Shown here one piece after another: positions 10,858 to 22,118 of a stretch of DNA of 64,000 nt. The notes under the pieces were generated by a model. That model made no database searches and was not told the DNA's origin. It saw only the letters and a list, made by a program, of their open reading frames with translations. Location of the stretch: NCBI GenBank assembly GCA_950097015.1, contig CATNEN010000001.1, positions 26,689,001 to 26,753,000 of the forward strand. The letters are read 5' to 3'. The first letter of the stretch is position 1; each line of letters opens with the position of its first letter. The stretch comes from Macrostomum hystrix (Eukaryota > Platyhelminthes > Macrostomidae). The position numbers and the translations under genes were made by a program.

Positions 10858-11750
10858 GTGGAACGAAAAATCATTGAGGGCGATGCCTTCTATGCTGCAA
10901 ACGCGACTCTGAAGGCTATGGCTCGGAAGTTTATTTCCGAGGGCGGCGGCGCGAAGCATTTTCAAGCTATCCAACTGGAAGACGTGCAAAAGTTATCGAG
11001 CTACTTTGACAGGCAGTCTCCAACGACTCTGCTGCAAGATGGTTGCAAGATTACAACATGGTTTACTATTTGGGTAATCGCGGTCGCGAATGGCTGAGGG
11101 ACCTGAAGGAAGACATCTTCGTGTTTGAGACGATGTCGGATGGTAAGCAAGCAGTGCGCCTGTTGGCTGGCAAAGTCCAAGCAACGCACTCGGTCGGGAC
11201 CCCTGTGATGATGTGAAGGAGGCGCTGATGATCGAGACAGCTGAAAACTGCCCCGTAGCGGCGCTCCGAATGTATCTAGACAAACTTCGCGAGGCTTTGC
11301 CTTGAAGTTTGGCTTCAACGTGCACTGCACCGTTTTTCTTGAAACAAAAAACGACCAGGTGGAAGAACTCGAACTGGTATTGCGCTTCGCAAGCGCTTGG
11401 TGTGAACACCCTAGCAACCATGATGACCAAGATATCGGAGGCTGCCAGTTTGAGCAAGCGCTACACGACGGCCCATTGTATCCGTCCGACTGTCATCAAG
11501 GAGTTGTCTGATGCTGGTTACTCGAATGCCGATATCTGTAAAGTGACTGGTCACAAGCAGGTCACAAACGGTACCTGCAATTCGGAAGTCGACGCACATC
11601 CGAGATGCGGGCCATGTGCAGCGCACTGCATTCATCGCTGCATGGAGCTAACCCATCCATGGGCGACACAAATCGAATGGAGACGTCTATGCCAGCAGAG
11701 CGCGCTGTGGCTAACACCGGCAACCATGCCGAGCCCCGACAGGTCATCTT
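10858..11750 (+). pseudogene. Degenerate Crypton-type tyrosine recombinase (KIAA1958/ZMYM DUF3504-like)
   Basis: Family landmarks appear in order but in shifting frames. They are FKSSYF-like SSYFDRQSPTTLLQ (to about 11030), YNMVYYLGNRGREWLRDLK (about 11045), NCPVAALRMYLDKLREALP (about 11246-11303), VNTLATMMTKISEAASLSKRY (about 11400) and HCIRPTVIKELSDAGYSNAD then ICKVTGHKQV (about 11475-11565). HCIR and TGHK correspond to the catalytic HxxR and second His of tyrosine recombinases. A short internal duplication (GCAAGATGGTTGCAAGATTA) at about 11035-11055 causes one frameshift. Further shifts occur near 11210, 11305 and 11565, and stops interrupt the frame. Crypton elements insert by recombination, and host genes such as KIAA1958 derive from them. 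This copy is dead. I do not see clear element ends. Confidence 0.75.
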
Positions 11751-11939
11751 GACACTCAACTTTCATGGAAACGTGAGTGGGTGCACCTTTAATTTGCCGA
11801 AATGACGGTACCTTTTTACATCTACTTTAAAATGGACAATACTGCGAAAGTGACGCAGACCTCTCATACAGGTCTTTGCGTCAAATTGCGTCTGTTGTTT
11901 CGTCAAATTGTTAATTAAAATATACACTCTGATAAACCA

Positions 11940-12560
11940 TGTTAAAGTTTTGCCATAGACATAAATAATCTGCACGTTTTTTATTATCAGCGCTTTTTTT
12001 GAATAGATTGACTATAGGATTTTACCATAGACATCGACGTTATCTACACGCTTGAGCGTTGAACAATGCACATTAATGCTTTTATTTTTTGAATGTTTCA
12101 CAAGAAAATATAAATTCATATACTAAGAGAAACGAATATTTATAATATTCGCAAGACAACTCGCTAGAAAACAGTTCTCAAAGCAATATTTCAAATTAGT
12201 TTATTAGTAAATTATTTTATAAAAATGCAGCAACTTCATTAATAGAGGAGCTCACTGAATGCAACGCTAAACAATGGTGGGCTTTGGTTAACAAAACAAA
12301 GAGCAGTTATGTATATTCTTCTGCACCATTTTCAGTGTTATTGTTAATGCAGCGAACTGGAATGACGTTAACACTGAAAATTAGTGCAGAAAACATTGCT
12401 ATGTGCTTTCGTTTATGGGAATTAACAGCGAGGCGCAGAGTGAGAAGGGTGTGAAAGCCCCCCTTTCTACCATAGATAAAAATGTTTGACTAAGCTTCCT
12501 TACATTTGATCGACTAAACTATAGTCTATGGACTAGAGCGACATTAATACGCACTGGATG
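11940..12560. other. CCATAGAC-containing non-coding island with a strong hairpin
   Basis: CCATAGAC or a variant occurs at about 11954, 12024 and 12470, and its reverse form near 12523. A long imperfect inverted repeat has arms 12320-12340 and 12369-12390, about 21 paired bases around a 28-nt loop. No coding sequence is visible. The motif links this stretch to the island at 18.6-19.8 kb. Confidence 0.55.
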
Positions 12561-12753
12561 TCGAAAAGGACATTACCGCGCATCCTACGTGCGTCTTAAT
12601 GTCACCAAAAGTACATAGCGATTTCTATCATATTGGGATCTGGGATACCGGATTATAATCGTGACCGAATAAAGGAATACCGATAAACGCATATAGTTCC
12701 AATATCTCCGGCGATAGTCAGCCACCGTCGCAAAGACCGGATCTCCAATTCTG

Positions 12754-15314
12754 TCAGACGTGATTGTGCACAAATTCAAAGTCCGAATAGAAGTGCAGCG
12801 GGACATTGTGCAGCTTAGTGTAGCCTATCGCGCCATAGTCGGCCATCGAATGGTTCCAGAAGCGCTCCTCCATGCACTGCAGTGAAAATCGCTGGAAGTT
12901 GTAATAGAACTTGTTCACGAACAGTTCATTTCGGCGGTTCATTGCTGGTAGGTCCTGCACACCCCAGATGCAGATCTGGCGAATGACCTTGCCTGAGAGG
13001 CAGGGATAGCCGAAAACGCCGAACATCCAGTTCTTGTAACGGTTCAAGAACGGGTGCCGCACGTTGTCCGTCAGGAGACCGGTCTTGTCAGCACCGGGTA
13101 CAGGCAGCACATCCGGGTTGTGATTCAGAGTGGCAAAGAACGTCTCGTCCGGCACGATCCGTTGCCAAGTATTCTTTAGGCGATCGCTGATTGCCCTGAG
13201 CGATTTCATGTATGGAATAACTAATTAGATGATCATATTTTGTGAGGCCTATCATAATTGACACATCAGTTGCGACAGTCGACTCGCAGCTAGCGAGGAG
13301 GCAATTCTGCATGCCGATTTCACTGACCACTGAGCACACACGCACAATGATAGCTTGCCCAGGCACTCACTCAAACGAATGTGTACATTTGCCCTGACTT
13401 TTAAATTAGTAGCAAATTGCCCCGGATTTGAGCTCATGGTGGCAAGTGCGATTCCTCTCTGCTTTTTTCTCAAAGCGACTCTTCTGAGCTGATCCACACT
13501 TTGCGAAGAACGATGAGATCAAAGTGAAGCATTTGGAGCATAGAAGAAAATGAAACACAAAACCCCAAAGTACATTATTCCGAAATCCTATTTATGCTAT
13601 GATTGATGGTTGGCTTCAAAATAAATTTTCATTATTCAAATCTTCGCCAAATATCAAATTCTCGAATAGTAGCTACATCTGGAGGAGGCAACAAACAAGG
13701 ACGGCAGCATCAGAGAAGCTCGAACCTTCCAGCTTTGCTGACTGCGAACATCACGAAGCCTCGAGTGACGGTGATGTGCACTGAGCCCTTGTACCAGTGC
13801 AGCAGGCCTGTACCTCCAGCGGGCAGCTGGATAGGAAGTGGGTCCAAGAATTTCAATCGGCCAGCATTCTCCAGATTGTTGGCACCGTCCAGGGCCTTGA
13901 TGATGCGGATCAGCTCTAGCATGGTGCGCAGTGGGTATTCCTGACCGGTGAGGTTGATGAAGTATCGCCAGCGGCTGCTCAGCTCCAGCAGCTGCCGCAT
14001 GCACTGGAGGTCTGCCTCCAGCACTGAGAATGTGCCCCAGCGAACGTCCTGGCGGGGATTGGCCAGGACCACATTGGGAAGGCAGTTGGCGTAATGGGAG
14101 ACCGCGCTGCTGAAGTCCGGGCTCGACTTGGCGTCGATGTGCAGGCAGTAGAAGTGCTCGGGCCGGTAGATGGCGCGGAACAGCTTCTCCACCTGCGGTT
14201 GGAATCAGTGAGGATGGAAGCAATATAAACTTAGCAACAGCAACCACCACTGACTAAGCACCTTGCTGATTGCGAGCTACTGTGCACTTCTGTGTGCTAT
14301 CATTTTAAGGTCTTTTTACACTCTAATGTAATCGACGTTCTTACACAAAGCTGGCTTCTTTATTTAATGACCTTTCCCATTCTAGACCACACATATTGTC
14401 TACACTTCTCAAAAGTACTTGAGCACTCAAAACATACTAGTGCTGAGGTAATTTAGAGGTAACGAATCGGATGAGCGGCAGCTGTGCATCACAGCATATA
14501 AGTGCTGCAATTTCGGATCCGCCACTTCTAAAAGAATTTCAATGTGCTGACACGCACACACAGATTCCGTATGCAGCTGCGCACTTACACAGGAAAGCAC
14601 ATCTACCTGAATTTCTCATCGTCAGGCAGTGTGCAAATAAACAAATAATGGCCCTTAAGTGCGTAAATTGCACGACAAGCCCCAAGCTTTTCTCCGCGGC
14701 TGCGCGCACCAATTGAATTTGCCCTCGCCGCAGAATCGAGCTTAGGGACCTTGGTGCGAGAGGCAAACGCGTTAGAACCCACTGCCACTCACCCCCCACC
14801 CAGTTGGATAGGGACCTGACTTACGAATGCACCGAGTTATTACCTGAAAGAAGTCCTTGAACATAAGAATGGAGAAAGCCAGAGGAAAGCTAGCCTCTTC
14901 TTCGCTGAGCGTTTCCATAACCAGACGACGCTTGACCTGCCTACAGGTGGCGTTGGCGTAGAAGGCATCGGGCTGGTAGTCCATAGAAACACGCTGGTTT
15001 CGACTGATGCCAAGGGCTCGATTTTGTTCTTGCGAATCGCCGGCGAAGAGCTTGGCGCAGGAGACTTCGGTCACTCGAGAAGCCGCTGGACTGAGCACGT
15101 CAGCGACATCCCGACGTTGAGAGTTATCCGCATTGATTTTGTGATGGTCGAGTGGCTTGTCGTGCTGCACGACGTCATGTTTTTCTTTCAGCGCCAATTC
15201 CCAAAGACGGATACTTGATGAAGCATGACGCCAGAATCGATAGTGATGGCAAATCAGCAGCGTAGCAGACGCCAGCAACGCCAGCACGAGGGTGCGTCTT
15301 GTGCTTAACCGCAT
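12754..15314 (-). CDS. Core-2 type beta-1,6-N-acetylglucosaminyltransferase (GT14 family)
   Basis: Three exons, 15314-14844, 14192-13726 and 13195-12754, join in phases 0 and 2 into 460 codons (459 residues). Exon 1 encodes a short basic N-terminus, a single membrane segment (LVLALLASATLLICHH, about residues 9-24), a polar stem with an NATC glycosylation site, and FPLAFSILMFKDFFQ. Exon 2 has LFRAIYRPEHFYCLHIDAKS, ADLQCMRQLL, YFINLTGQEYPLRT and GSVHITVTRGFV. Exon 3 has PDETFFATL, ICIWGVQDL and ELFVNKF. These are the family landmarks of Golgi type II enzymes that branch O-glycans or I-antigen chains from UDP-GlcNAc. Exact acceptor specificity (core-2 versus I-branching) cannot be told. The exon 3 acceptor is CGCTCAG|GGCAATC. 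A SINE B fragment sits in intron 2. Confidence 0.9.
13275..13410 (-). mobile_element. SINE family B 3' fragment in intron 2 of the GlcNAc-transferase
   Basis: GGAGGCAATTCTGC, CACTGAGCACACACGCACA and GTGTACATTTGCCCTGACTT occur in the order of the family B body on the minus strand. The tRNA-like head is missing. Confidence 0.65.
14535..14808 (-). mobile_element. SINE family B copy in intron 1 of the GlcNAc-transferase
   Basis: The minus strand carries the tRNA-like head (GCACCAAGGTCCCTAAGCTC, followed by GATTCTGCGGCGAGG) at about 14715-14800 and part of the body down to CCTGACGATGAGAAATTCAG. It lies in the intron between 14844 and 14192, in the same orientation as the gene. Confidence 0.75.
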
Positions 15315-16330
15315 ATCAAACGACTCTGACAGATCTGCTCAATCTGGAGTTTTTTTGGCTGTGTGTCCAGGAAGGGCAGATTGGTGCCGTCGCAAGCTTG
15401 AACAGAACCAATTGATGGTGCCGGCAAACAGATTTGAGATCACTGCCAGGGACTCGTTCAAATTACACTTTAAATGAAAGTAAGGCGTGTTTAATTCGTA
15501 GAAATAATTATTTTTAATAGTTTAACTGTGAAATTCAATCAAATTACAGTTTCTCGTTTCGAGAAAACCTAGATGTGAGTTGGAGCAGGACTGGAGCAGG
15601 ACTGGGAAGAAAGCTTGCAGGCGAGCGAAAAAATCTGTAAGAAATCTATAGTCACGAAAAAAAGGTTAGCTCTTAAGAAATCAATAATTTCTTGTGAATG
15701 ATATTCTACTCAGAATTTGGTCTTGATTGCTCGAAATAAACTTGGCGACTGAGAGTGAAGTTTAGCTCGACTGTAATTGGCTGGCGTGACCGGCACTGCA
15801 CAGTGAATTGTTTTGCTTTCCAACGCACACACAGCAGTGACCGGCCTCTCAAACACTCAGCAACGTCTGCCTCTCCTATACTCTTACTTTAATCTCACAT
15901 GCACCCAAATACGTCAGCCCGCAGTTTGTGTGTCCGAAGCGCACAAATGCCCGTTGTAAGTCCGTCTCAAAGACGATTAATGGCTTTTTGCACTAGCTTG
16001 CATTAGAGCTGCAATAAAATGCCTGCCGAACTACACACACTGTGTGCATAGATTGGGTGCCCAAGGGCTGCAAAACTATTTTGAATGAATGGCCTTACAG
16101 ATTTGCAAGATATTAGGCATTCAGGTATAAACCGGCAAGTCTTTTAGTGTATAGCTAATCGCTTTGGAGTAGCAAACCAGATTACGGGGTCTGAACAGTT
16201 GTTGCGTGACTTGAGCACAGTTAATTTGAGCAAAACAGAATAGAACGACTAGCTATGTTTAAAAACACGAGAGAGAAATGCAGATTGGCAAGGTAGGAAA
16301 CACTTAAAGAAAGGGGGAGAAGATGGAGGA
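15315..16330. other. Upstream and intergenic DNA, no recognised feature
   Basis: This is presumably the promoter side of the minus-strand glycosyltransferase gene. No repeat or coding signal could be supported. Confidence 0.35.
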
Positions 16331-17375
16331 CAAGAGGAAGACAAGAAGAAGGGGAGACAAAAGGTGGGGGAAGAAGTGAGATAAGAGGTGGGGGAAGAAG
16401 TGAGACAAGAGGTGGGGAAGAAGGAGAGTTGAGGGAAGAAAGGAGATAAGAGGTGGGGAAGAGGGGGGAGAGTTGGGGGAAGAAGGGAGACAAGAGGTGG
16501 GGAAGAGGGGGGAGAGTTAGGGAAGAAGGGAGACAAGAGGTGGGGAAGAGGGGGGGAGAGTTGGGGGAAGAAGGGAGACAAGAGGTGGGGAAGAGGGGGG
16601 GAGAGTTGGGGGAAGAAGGGAGACAAGAGGTGGGGAAGAAGGAGGAGAGTTGAGGGAAGAAAGGAGATAAGAGGTGGGGAAGAAGGGGGGATAGTTGGGA
16701 AAGAAGGGAGACAAGAGGTGGGGAAGAAGAGGGGATAGTTGGGGAAGAATGGAGATAAGAGGTGGGGAAGAGGGGGGAGAGTTGGGGGAAGAAGGGAGAA
16801 AAGAGGTGGGGAAGAGGGGGGAGAGTTGGGGAAGAAGTGAGAAAAGAGGTGGGGAAGAGGGGGGGAGAGTTAGGGGAAGAAGGGAGACAAGAGGTGGGAA
16901 GAAGGAGGAGAGTTGAGGGAAGAAAGGAGATAAGAGGTGGGGTAGAAGGGGGGATAGTTGGGAAAGAAGGGAGACAAGAGGTGGGGAAGAAGAGGGGATA
17001 GTTGGGGAAGAATGGAGATAAGAGGTGGGGAAGAGGGGGGAGAGTTAGGGAAGAAGGGAGACAAGAGGTGGGGAAGAGGGGGGAGAGTTGGGGGAAGAAG
17101 GGAGACAAGACGTGGGGAAGAGGGGGGAGAGTTGGGGAAGAAGGGAGACAAGACGTGGGGAAGAGGGGGGAGAGTTGGGGGAAGAAGGGAGACAAGACGT
17201 GGGGAAGAGGGGGGAGAGTTGGGGAAGAAGGGAGACAAGAGGTGGGGAAGAGGGGGAGAGTTGGGGGAAGAAGGGAGACAAGACGTGGGGAAGAGGGGGG
17301 AGAGTTGGGGAAGAAGGGAGACAAGCGTTGGGGGGAAGAAGTGGGACAGGCGGGGGAAGAAGGGAGAGAAGTCAT
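16330..17375. repeat. About 43-bp purine-only-strand satellite (G/A-rich)
   Basis: Units of about 43 bp are built from GGGAGACAAGAGGTGGGGAA, then GAGGGGGGAGAGTTGGGG and GAAGAA. The plus strand is almost purely purine for more than 1 kb, with runs of four to seven G. Open frames up to 426 codons on the complementary strand (Pro/Ser/Leu/Phe-rich) follow from composition alone. Confidence 0.9.
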
Positions 17376-18100
17376 GGGGAAAGGGATGAGGACAGGTTGC
17401 AACAAAGGAAGAGACAAACTTACCTCGAGTAGGATCAACTCAAACACCCCGAGACCAGTACGAACAGTGTGCAAATGAGATGTGTACCAGATTGGGGCCA
17501 CGACTGCTGCTTGTCGTTTAAAGCTTGTCGATTTATCATTAGACGGGTTGTGTTAAGAGTTCTACATAGCTCTGGGAGTCTCAACTGTCGGAGAGATAAA
17601 AAATGGACACTGTACTGTTGCTCAGGGACGGCCCAAGTCCGTGGCCGTGACTTAAAAATAGCAATGAGCGATTCTACTAACACGCTTGCTAGACAATTCC
17701 ACCCGTTGATAAGCTCGAATAGCAGTCGGTATGTACAGTGCCACTCTCACACAGACACACACATACAGGACTGCACGCATTGGCTCACTACGTCTCCAAA
17801 GGATGAAAATTTTGGAGATGAAAACAGCGACAAGAACGCCTAACCCACCCACCCTCCCCCTATATATATCTCCTGTGCAGGCCTGCACAGTCAGCAACCG
17901 TACACTGATGGCTTTTACAGGGGTAGAAGAGGGAAGAAATTGAGAGAGGTCAGACGGAGAAAATACTGTACGCTGCTGCCCTTGCAGTCTATTTCAGTGT
18001 ACATTTACTTCATAGTTTTTTGTAATTTATGTGAATAACCTTTGAAATTTTGCATCGTCTTCCCTGATCCTCAGTTCCTTGGGTCCTCAGTTAATTGGGT
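17376..18100. other. Intergenic DNA without recognised features
   Basis: No coding exon or repeat is supported. A short CA/CAC-rich patch occurs at 17750-17770. Confidence 0.35.
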
Positions 18101-18104
18101 CTTC

Positions 18105-18350
18105 AGATCCTCAGGTCTTCAGTTCCTCAGGTCTTCAGTTCCTCAGGTCTTCAGTTCCTCAGGTCTTCAGTTCCTCAGGTCTTCAGTTCCTCAGGTCTTC
18201 AGTTCCTCAGGTCTTCAGTTCCTCAGGTCTTCAGTTCCTCAGGTCTTCAGTTCCTCAGGTCTTCAGTTCCTCAGGTCTTCAGTTCCTCAGGTCTTCAGTT
18301 CCTCAGGTCTTCAGTTCCTCAGGTCTTCAGATCCTCAGGGCTTCAGTTGC
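18105..18350. repeat. 16-bp TTCCTCAGGTCTTCAG array (about 15 units)
   Basis: Almost perfect 16-bp units, with degenerate units at both ends. A lone copy of TTCAGTTCCTCAGGTCTAGA recurs at about 20483. Confidence 0.92.
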
Positions 18351-18617
18351 TCAGATACAACGCTGGTTGTAGTGACTTAAGCTGCATTGAACCACTGGAT
18401 AGTATTGATCTAACCTATACTAAAATGATTTAACGTATTGTTTAAAAGTCTTTTCTGTATATAATAAACGCCATTTAGCGCATATTAAATTATATAGCTT
18501 ATAATAATTTTTTGAACCCTAAACAAATGTTCATTACGAAAGCAAAGAAGAGAGCAAAGAAAGCAAAACGAGGACTAAGAAACAATTTGAGGACTTCTAT
18601 TATATAATGATATAAAA

Positions 18618-19800
18618 TCATGCCCTCTAATTTTGTGTTCTATGGCAGAAAGCTCGGCTTTGCCTCGGCCAGAGAAATGCATCCTCGGGCTTTCTTTTCC
18701 ATAGAACACTAAATTATAGAGGGAGTTTTCGTGTACTTATTTTGTAGTTAGCCTACGCGTGTTGAAACGAGGTTGAAACAAACGGCAGCCCGCCCTCGGC
18801 TGTTGTCTATGGTCGAATTCCATAAAAATGCACCAGCTTTTCACGCCCGCTAACTACAACACTAATATACCATTAATACCCGTGCTTTAAGGGCGTTAAT
18901 GGTAGATTTACGAGTGCGCGCAGCGCACGAGTGCCATAGACTATTTACGCACTAGGAAGCCTAGCATAAGTGCATTGATTTATGACCAAGTGTGTGTGCG
19001 CAAGACCAGCTCCTTCGGCCCATAGACAATACCCGTCTGGGATTTACTGCATAGTAGCTCAGAAGAGGGATGGCACGGAGATCAAGTAGCCGCACATTTA
19101 CCGCACAGTTGCGGAATTTACTACACACTTCAATCTATTTCTTTGATGGCCTTTGGGCCATAAACTATACACGAGCTTGAGACGTTTACGCACACTTGGT
19201 TATATGTCAATGGAAAATCAGAGGGCGCCGTCAGGCGCCCAAGGATTTTTCATTGACGCCCGCAAAGATTGGGTATCAATTTTATTGTACCATAGACGTT
19301 TTTGCCAAAGCTATACTTTCAGAGTCAGAGACGGGGGTGTGGGGCAGAGCCCCCACTTCGGGGTGCCATAGACATTTTAGCCTCAGTAAGCCATTCCTAT
19401 TGGTCGATGCCTTTTTGCGGGCGGTTAATGGTAGCTTAATACCAGGCTTTAAAAGCCTGGTATTAGGCACATTATTTTCTCGCCTTTAGTTTCTCGTCAT
19501 AGACATAAATTCATTCGCCTATGTCTCCTATCGTTTCCTACAGTTTGAAAAGGCGTGCGGTAATGCCACCGCCATTACCGCACGCTTTTTGGACTTCTCT
19601 TAATTTAACGCATACGAAATCACCATAGACATTTGTCATTACCGCAGGCTAAAAAGTATTATACCACAGCTAGGCGAGATGATAATGGCTATTAACTGCC
19701 CGCAAGAGAATTACCGAGCATTAATCATCGATGGCCATTAACGGGCAATACTTTCTGCCCGCCGGGCGAAAAGGTCATGGTACAATAGCCATTAACCGCC
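18618..19800. other. Hairpin-rich island with recurrent CCATAGAC motif
   Basis: Inverted repeats are packed closely: about 30-bp imperfect arms at 18620-18650 and 18692-18722; TTGTAGTTAGC at about 18741 with GCTAACTACAA at about 18849; TACCATTAA-type arms at 18868-18882 and 18891-18904; GGGCGCC arms at 19223-19229 and 19234-19240; perfect 14-bp arms at 19437-19450 and 19452-19465; perfect 13-bp arms at 19553-19565 and 19573-19585. CCATAGAC or TCTATGG words recur between them (for example about 18930, 19020, 19290, 19365, 19495, 19622). No protein is encoded. It may be a foldback or MITE-like cluster, or a structured satellite. Confidence 0.6.
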
Positions 19801-19819
19801 CGCTGTCAAAATAGAATGT

Positions 19820-20400
19820 AGTTTTTTTTCCCTCTAAGCGACACACTGTCGAAATTGATGTGGAGTTTGTTACTATAGAAGTTGCTGTTGTTCAAAATTG
19901 AGGGTAAAATGGTGTATAAAAATAAGGACGGAACGGAAGCGAGTCAAGGTGGCGGATTAAACTAGAGTGACACGGAGAAGAGAAGGCTCTCATCTAACTT
20001 TTACCCTGGACAAGACCATTTCGTTTATGGCAAAAGCTCCCGATGGTTCATGTACTGTATAGTCGTGAAAAGTCCGTCAAGATTGGACGTAGACTGTCTA
20101 TATTGAAGTGGAGTTGATAAAATTGAAGCGGATATTCAGGAGAATTTACCATAGAGTGTAACTTTTGTCGTTCGCAGTGTCAAAATTGAATCAGAGTTTT
20201 AGACAACTTGAGGAGTGAGGATTTGGCTCGCGCATTGGCTAAATCGGACCTTTTCAAAATTGAAGTTGACTGTGTCAAAATTGAATGTAGCTTTGACGTG
20301 CCTTGCCGTTAACTGTCGAATTTGAATCGGAGTTTGTCATTATTGAAGTTTTCGTTGTTCAAAATTGAGGGTAAAATGGTGTAAGATATGGTCAGTACCC
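19820..20400. repeat. Diverged repeats around TCAAAATTGA words
   Basis: TGTCAAAATTGAA-like words recur about every 30-100 bp. A longer block ending TTCAAAATTGAGGGTAAAAT is present at about 19848-19915 and again at about 20310-20385, spaced by roughly 465 bp. It looks like an old, decayed tandem duplication. Confidence 0.55.
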
Positions 20401-21540
20401 TTATAAAGCAACAGAGCCCATTCAATTTAAACTCGGCTTTTTTATCTACGGCAAAATCTCTCTTGCAGGAAGATGAAAGAATGCTTCAGTTCCTCAGGTC
20501 TAGACGAAAATCTACTTATCTTCGGCGATAATTAACCCACTGTACTTTTGTAGCTTCATGCCTTGGTATTAACAATTTGCGATACCTTATGTCGTATGCA
20601 GTTTGGAGCTTACGAACTCCGCATTACTACTAATAATAGTAGCCACTTGTAATAAAACAAAATCGAGGAGTCATTTATAGTCTTTTCTGACCTGTCAGGT
20701 AAGTACCATTTTTAGAGAATTCGCATTAAAGCATCCGCCTTGTTTAAAATCTGGCTTCAAGAAATTTTGCAAAGTGGGTAACTAGACAAGAAAAAATCGA
20801 ATTTGAATTGCTGTCCAGAGAGACATTGCGCAGCGCTCAAGTGTTTAAAATCGCTCTTCTATTTCGCTTATGCCCTCATGCCTTGCACTGCAATCGATAT
20901 GCAGGAATGCCAGCGGAGAAACAGCTTTCGTTAACTGACAGCTTTCAGCAAGGTTTTCGCTCTCCTCTGTACAGGACAACTTTTTAAAGCTGAAAGTTTT
21001 AGAATGAAAAAGATCGCTCAGAAATCAACCAGTTTGCTGCTGAGAACATGAAGTTGAGTAGACTCTCAGTTGACCATGTGAACTGCACAGGTTGCTTAGC
21101 AGCCTAGGTCTACCCAGGACCCAACGCTGCTTCTAAATAAAAAAACTAGTGAAATAAAGTGAGGCGCAATCAGCAGTGACAGTTGCAAATGAGAACACCG
21201 CGAATAGTTAGTGAATCAGTGAATCCATACAGTTGCGGCGCCCAAAATTCATGGTAATTGTCGGGAAATTTATTACATTTATTCCAAAATCCATTGTAAT
21301 CGACCAGAAATCTATGGTAATTACTTCGGGTATTCAGAAGTATTCAGAAGTATTCAGAAATTGTTTGTGTTTGCAAATTAGATCTATGACAACTGCTGTC
21401 AATTGTCAATTGTCAACTGACATTGACAATTAGATCTATGCCCTGAAATCTATAGTACATGCCTCGAAATCCATGGTACGTGCCTCAAAATCTATGTAAT
21501 TACCCCGAACTCCGAATCCGAATCATAGTAATTTAGCCGA
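20401..21540. other. Intergenic DNA without recognised genes
   Basis: Nothing is coding. At 21245-21535 there are single degenerate CCATGGTAAT-like copies that lead into the next satellite. Confidence 0.35.
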
Positions 21541-22118
21541 AATCCATTGTACCTGCCTCCAAATCCATGGTACCTGGCCATAAATCCATGGTAACTGACT
21601 CCAAATCCATGGTACCAGCCTCCAAATCCATGGTACCTGGCCATAAATCCATGGTAACTGACTCCAAATCCATGATACCAGCCTCCAAATCCATGGTACC
21701 TGGCCATAAATCCATGGTAACTGACTCCAAATCCATGGTACCAGCCTCCAAATCCATGGTACCTGGCCATAAATCCATGGTAGCTGACTCCAAATCCATG
21801 GTACCAGCCTCCAAATCCATGGTACCTGGCCATAAATCCATGGTAACTGACTCCAAATCCATGGTACCAGCCTCCAAATCCATGGTACCTGGCCATAAAT
21901 CCATGGTAACTGCCTCCAAACCCATGGTACCAGGCTCCAAATCCATGGTACCTGGCCATAAATCCATGGTAACTGACTCCAAATCCATGGTACCTGGCCA
22001 TAAATCCATGGTAACTGCCTCCAAACCCATGGTACCTGGCCATAAATCCATGGTAACTGCCTCGAAACCTATGGTACCAGGCTCCAAATCCATGGTACCT
22101 GGCCACAAATCCAAGGTA
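21540..22118. repeat. 21-bp CCATGG satellite in a 63-bp higher-order repeat
   Basis: Three 21-bp unit types follow one another: one with CCATGGTACCTGGCCAT, one with CCATGGTAACTGACTCC and one with CCATGGTACCAGCCTCC. The trio starts at 21561 and repeats every 63 bp (21624, 21687, 21750, 21813) before the order changes. Long open frames on both strands come from the unit length being divisible by three. Confidence 0.92.

Noticed and set aside
16221-17501. A 426-codon Pro/Ser-rich minus-strand frame as a mucin-like gene
   Set aside because: It is pure composition of the G/A-rich satellite. No signal peptide was found and frames on both strands are open.
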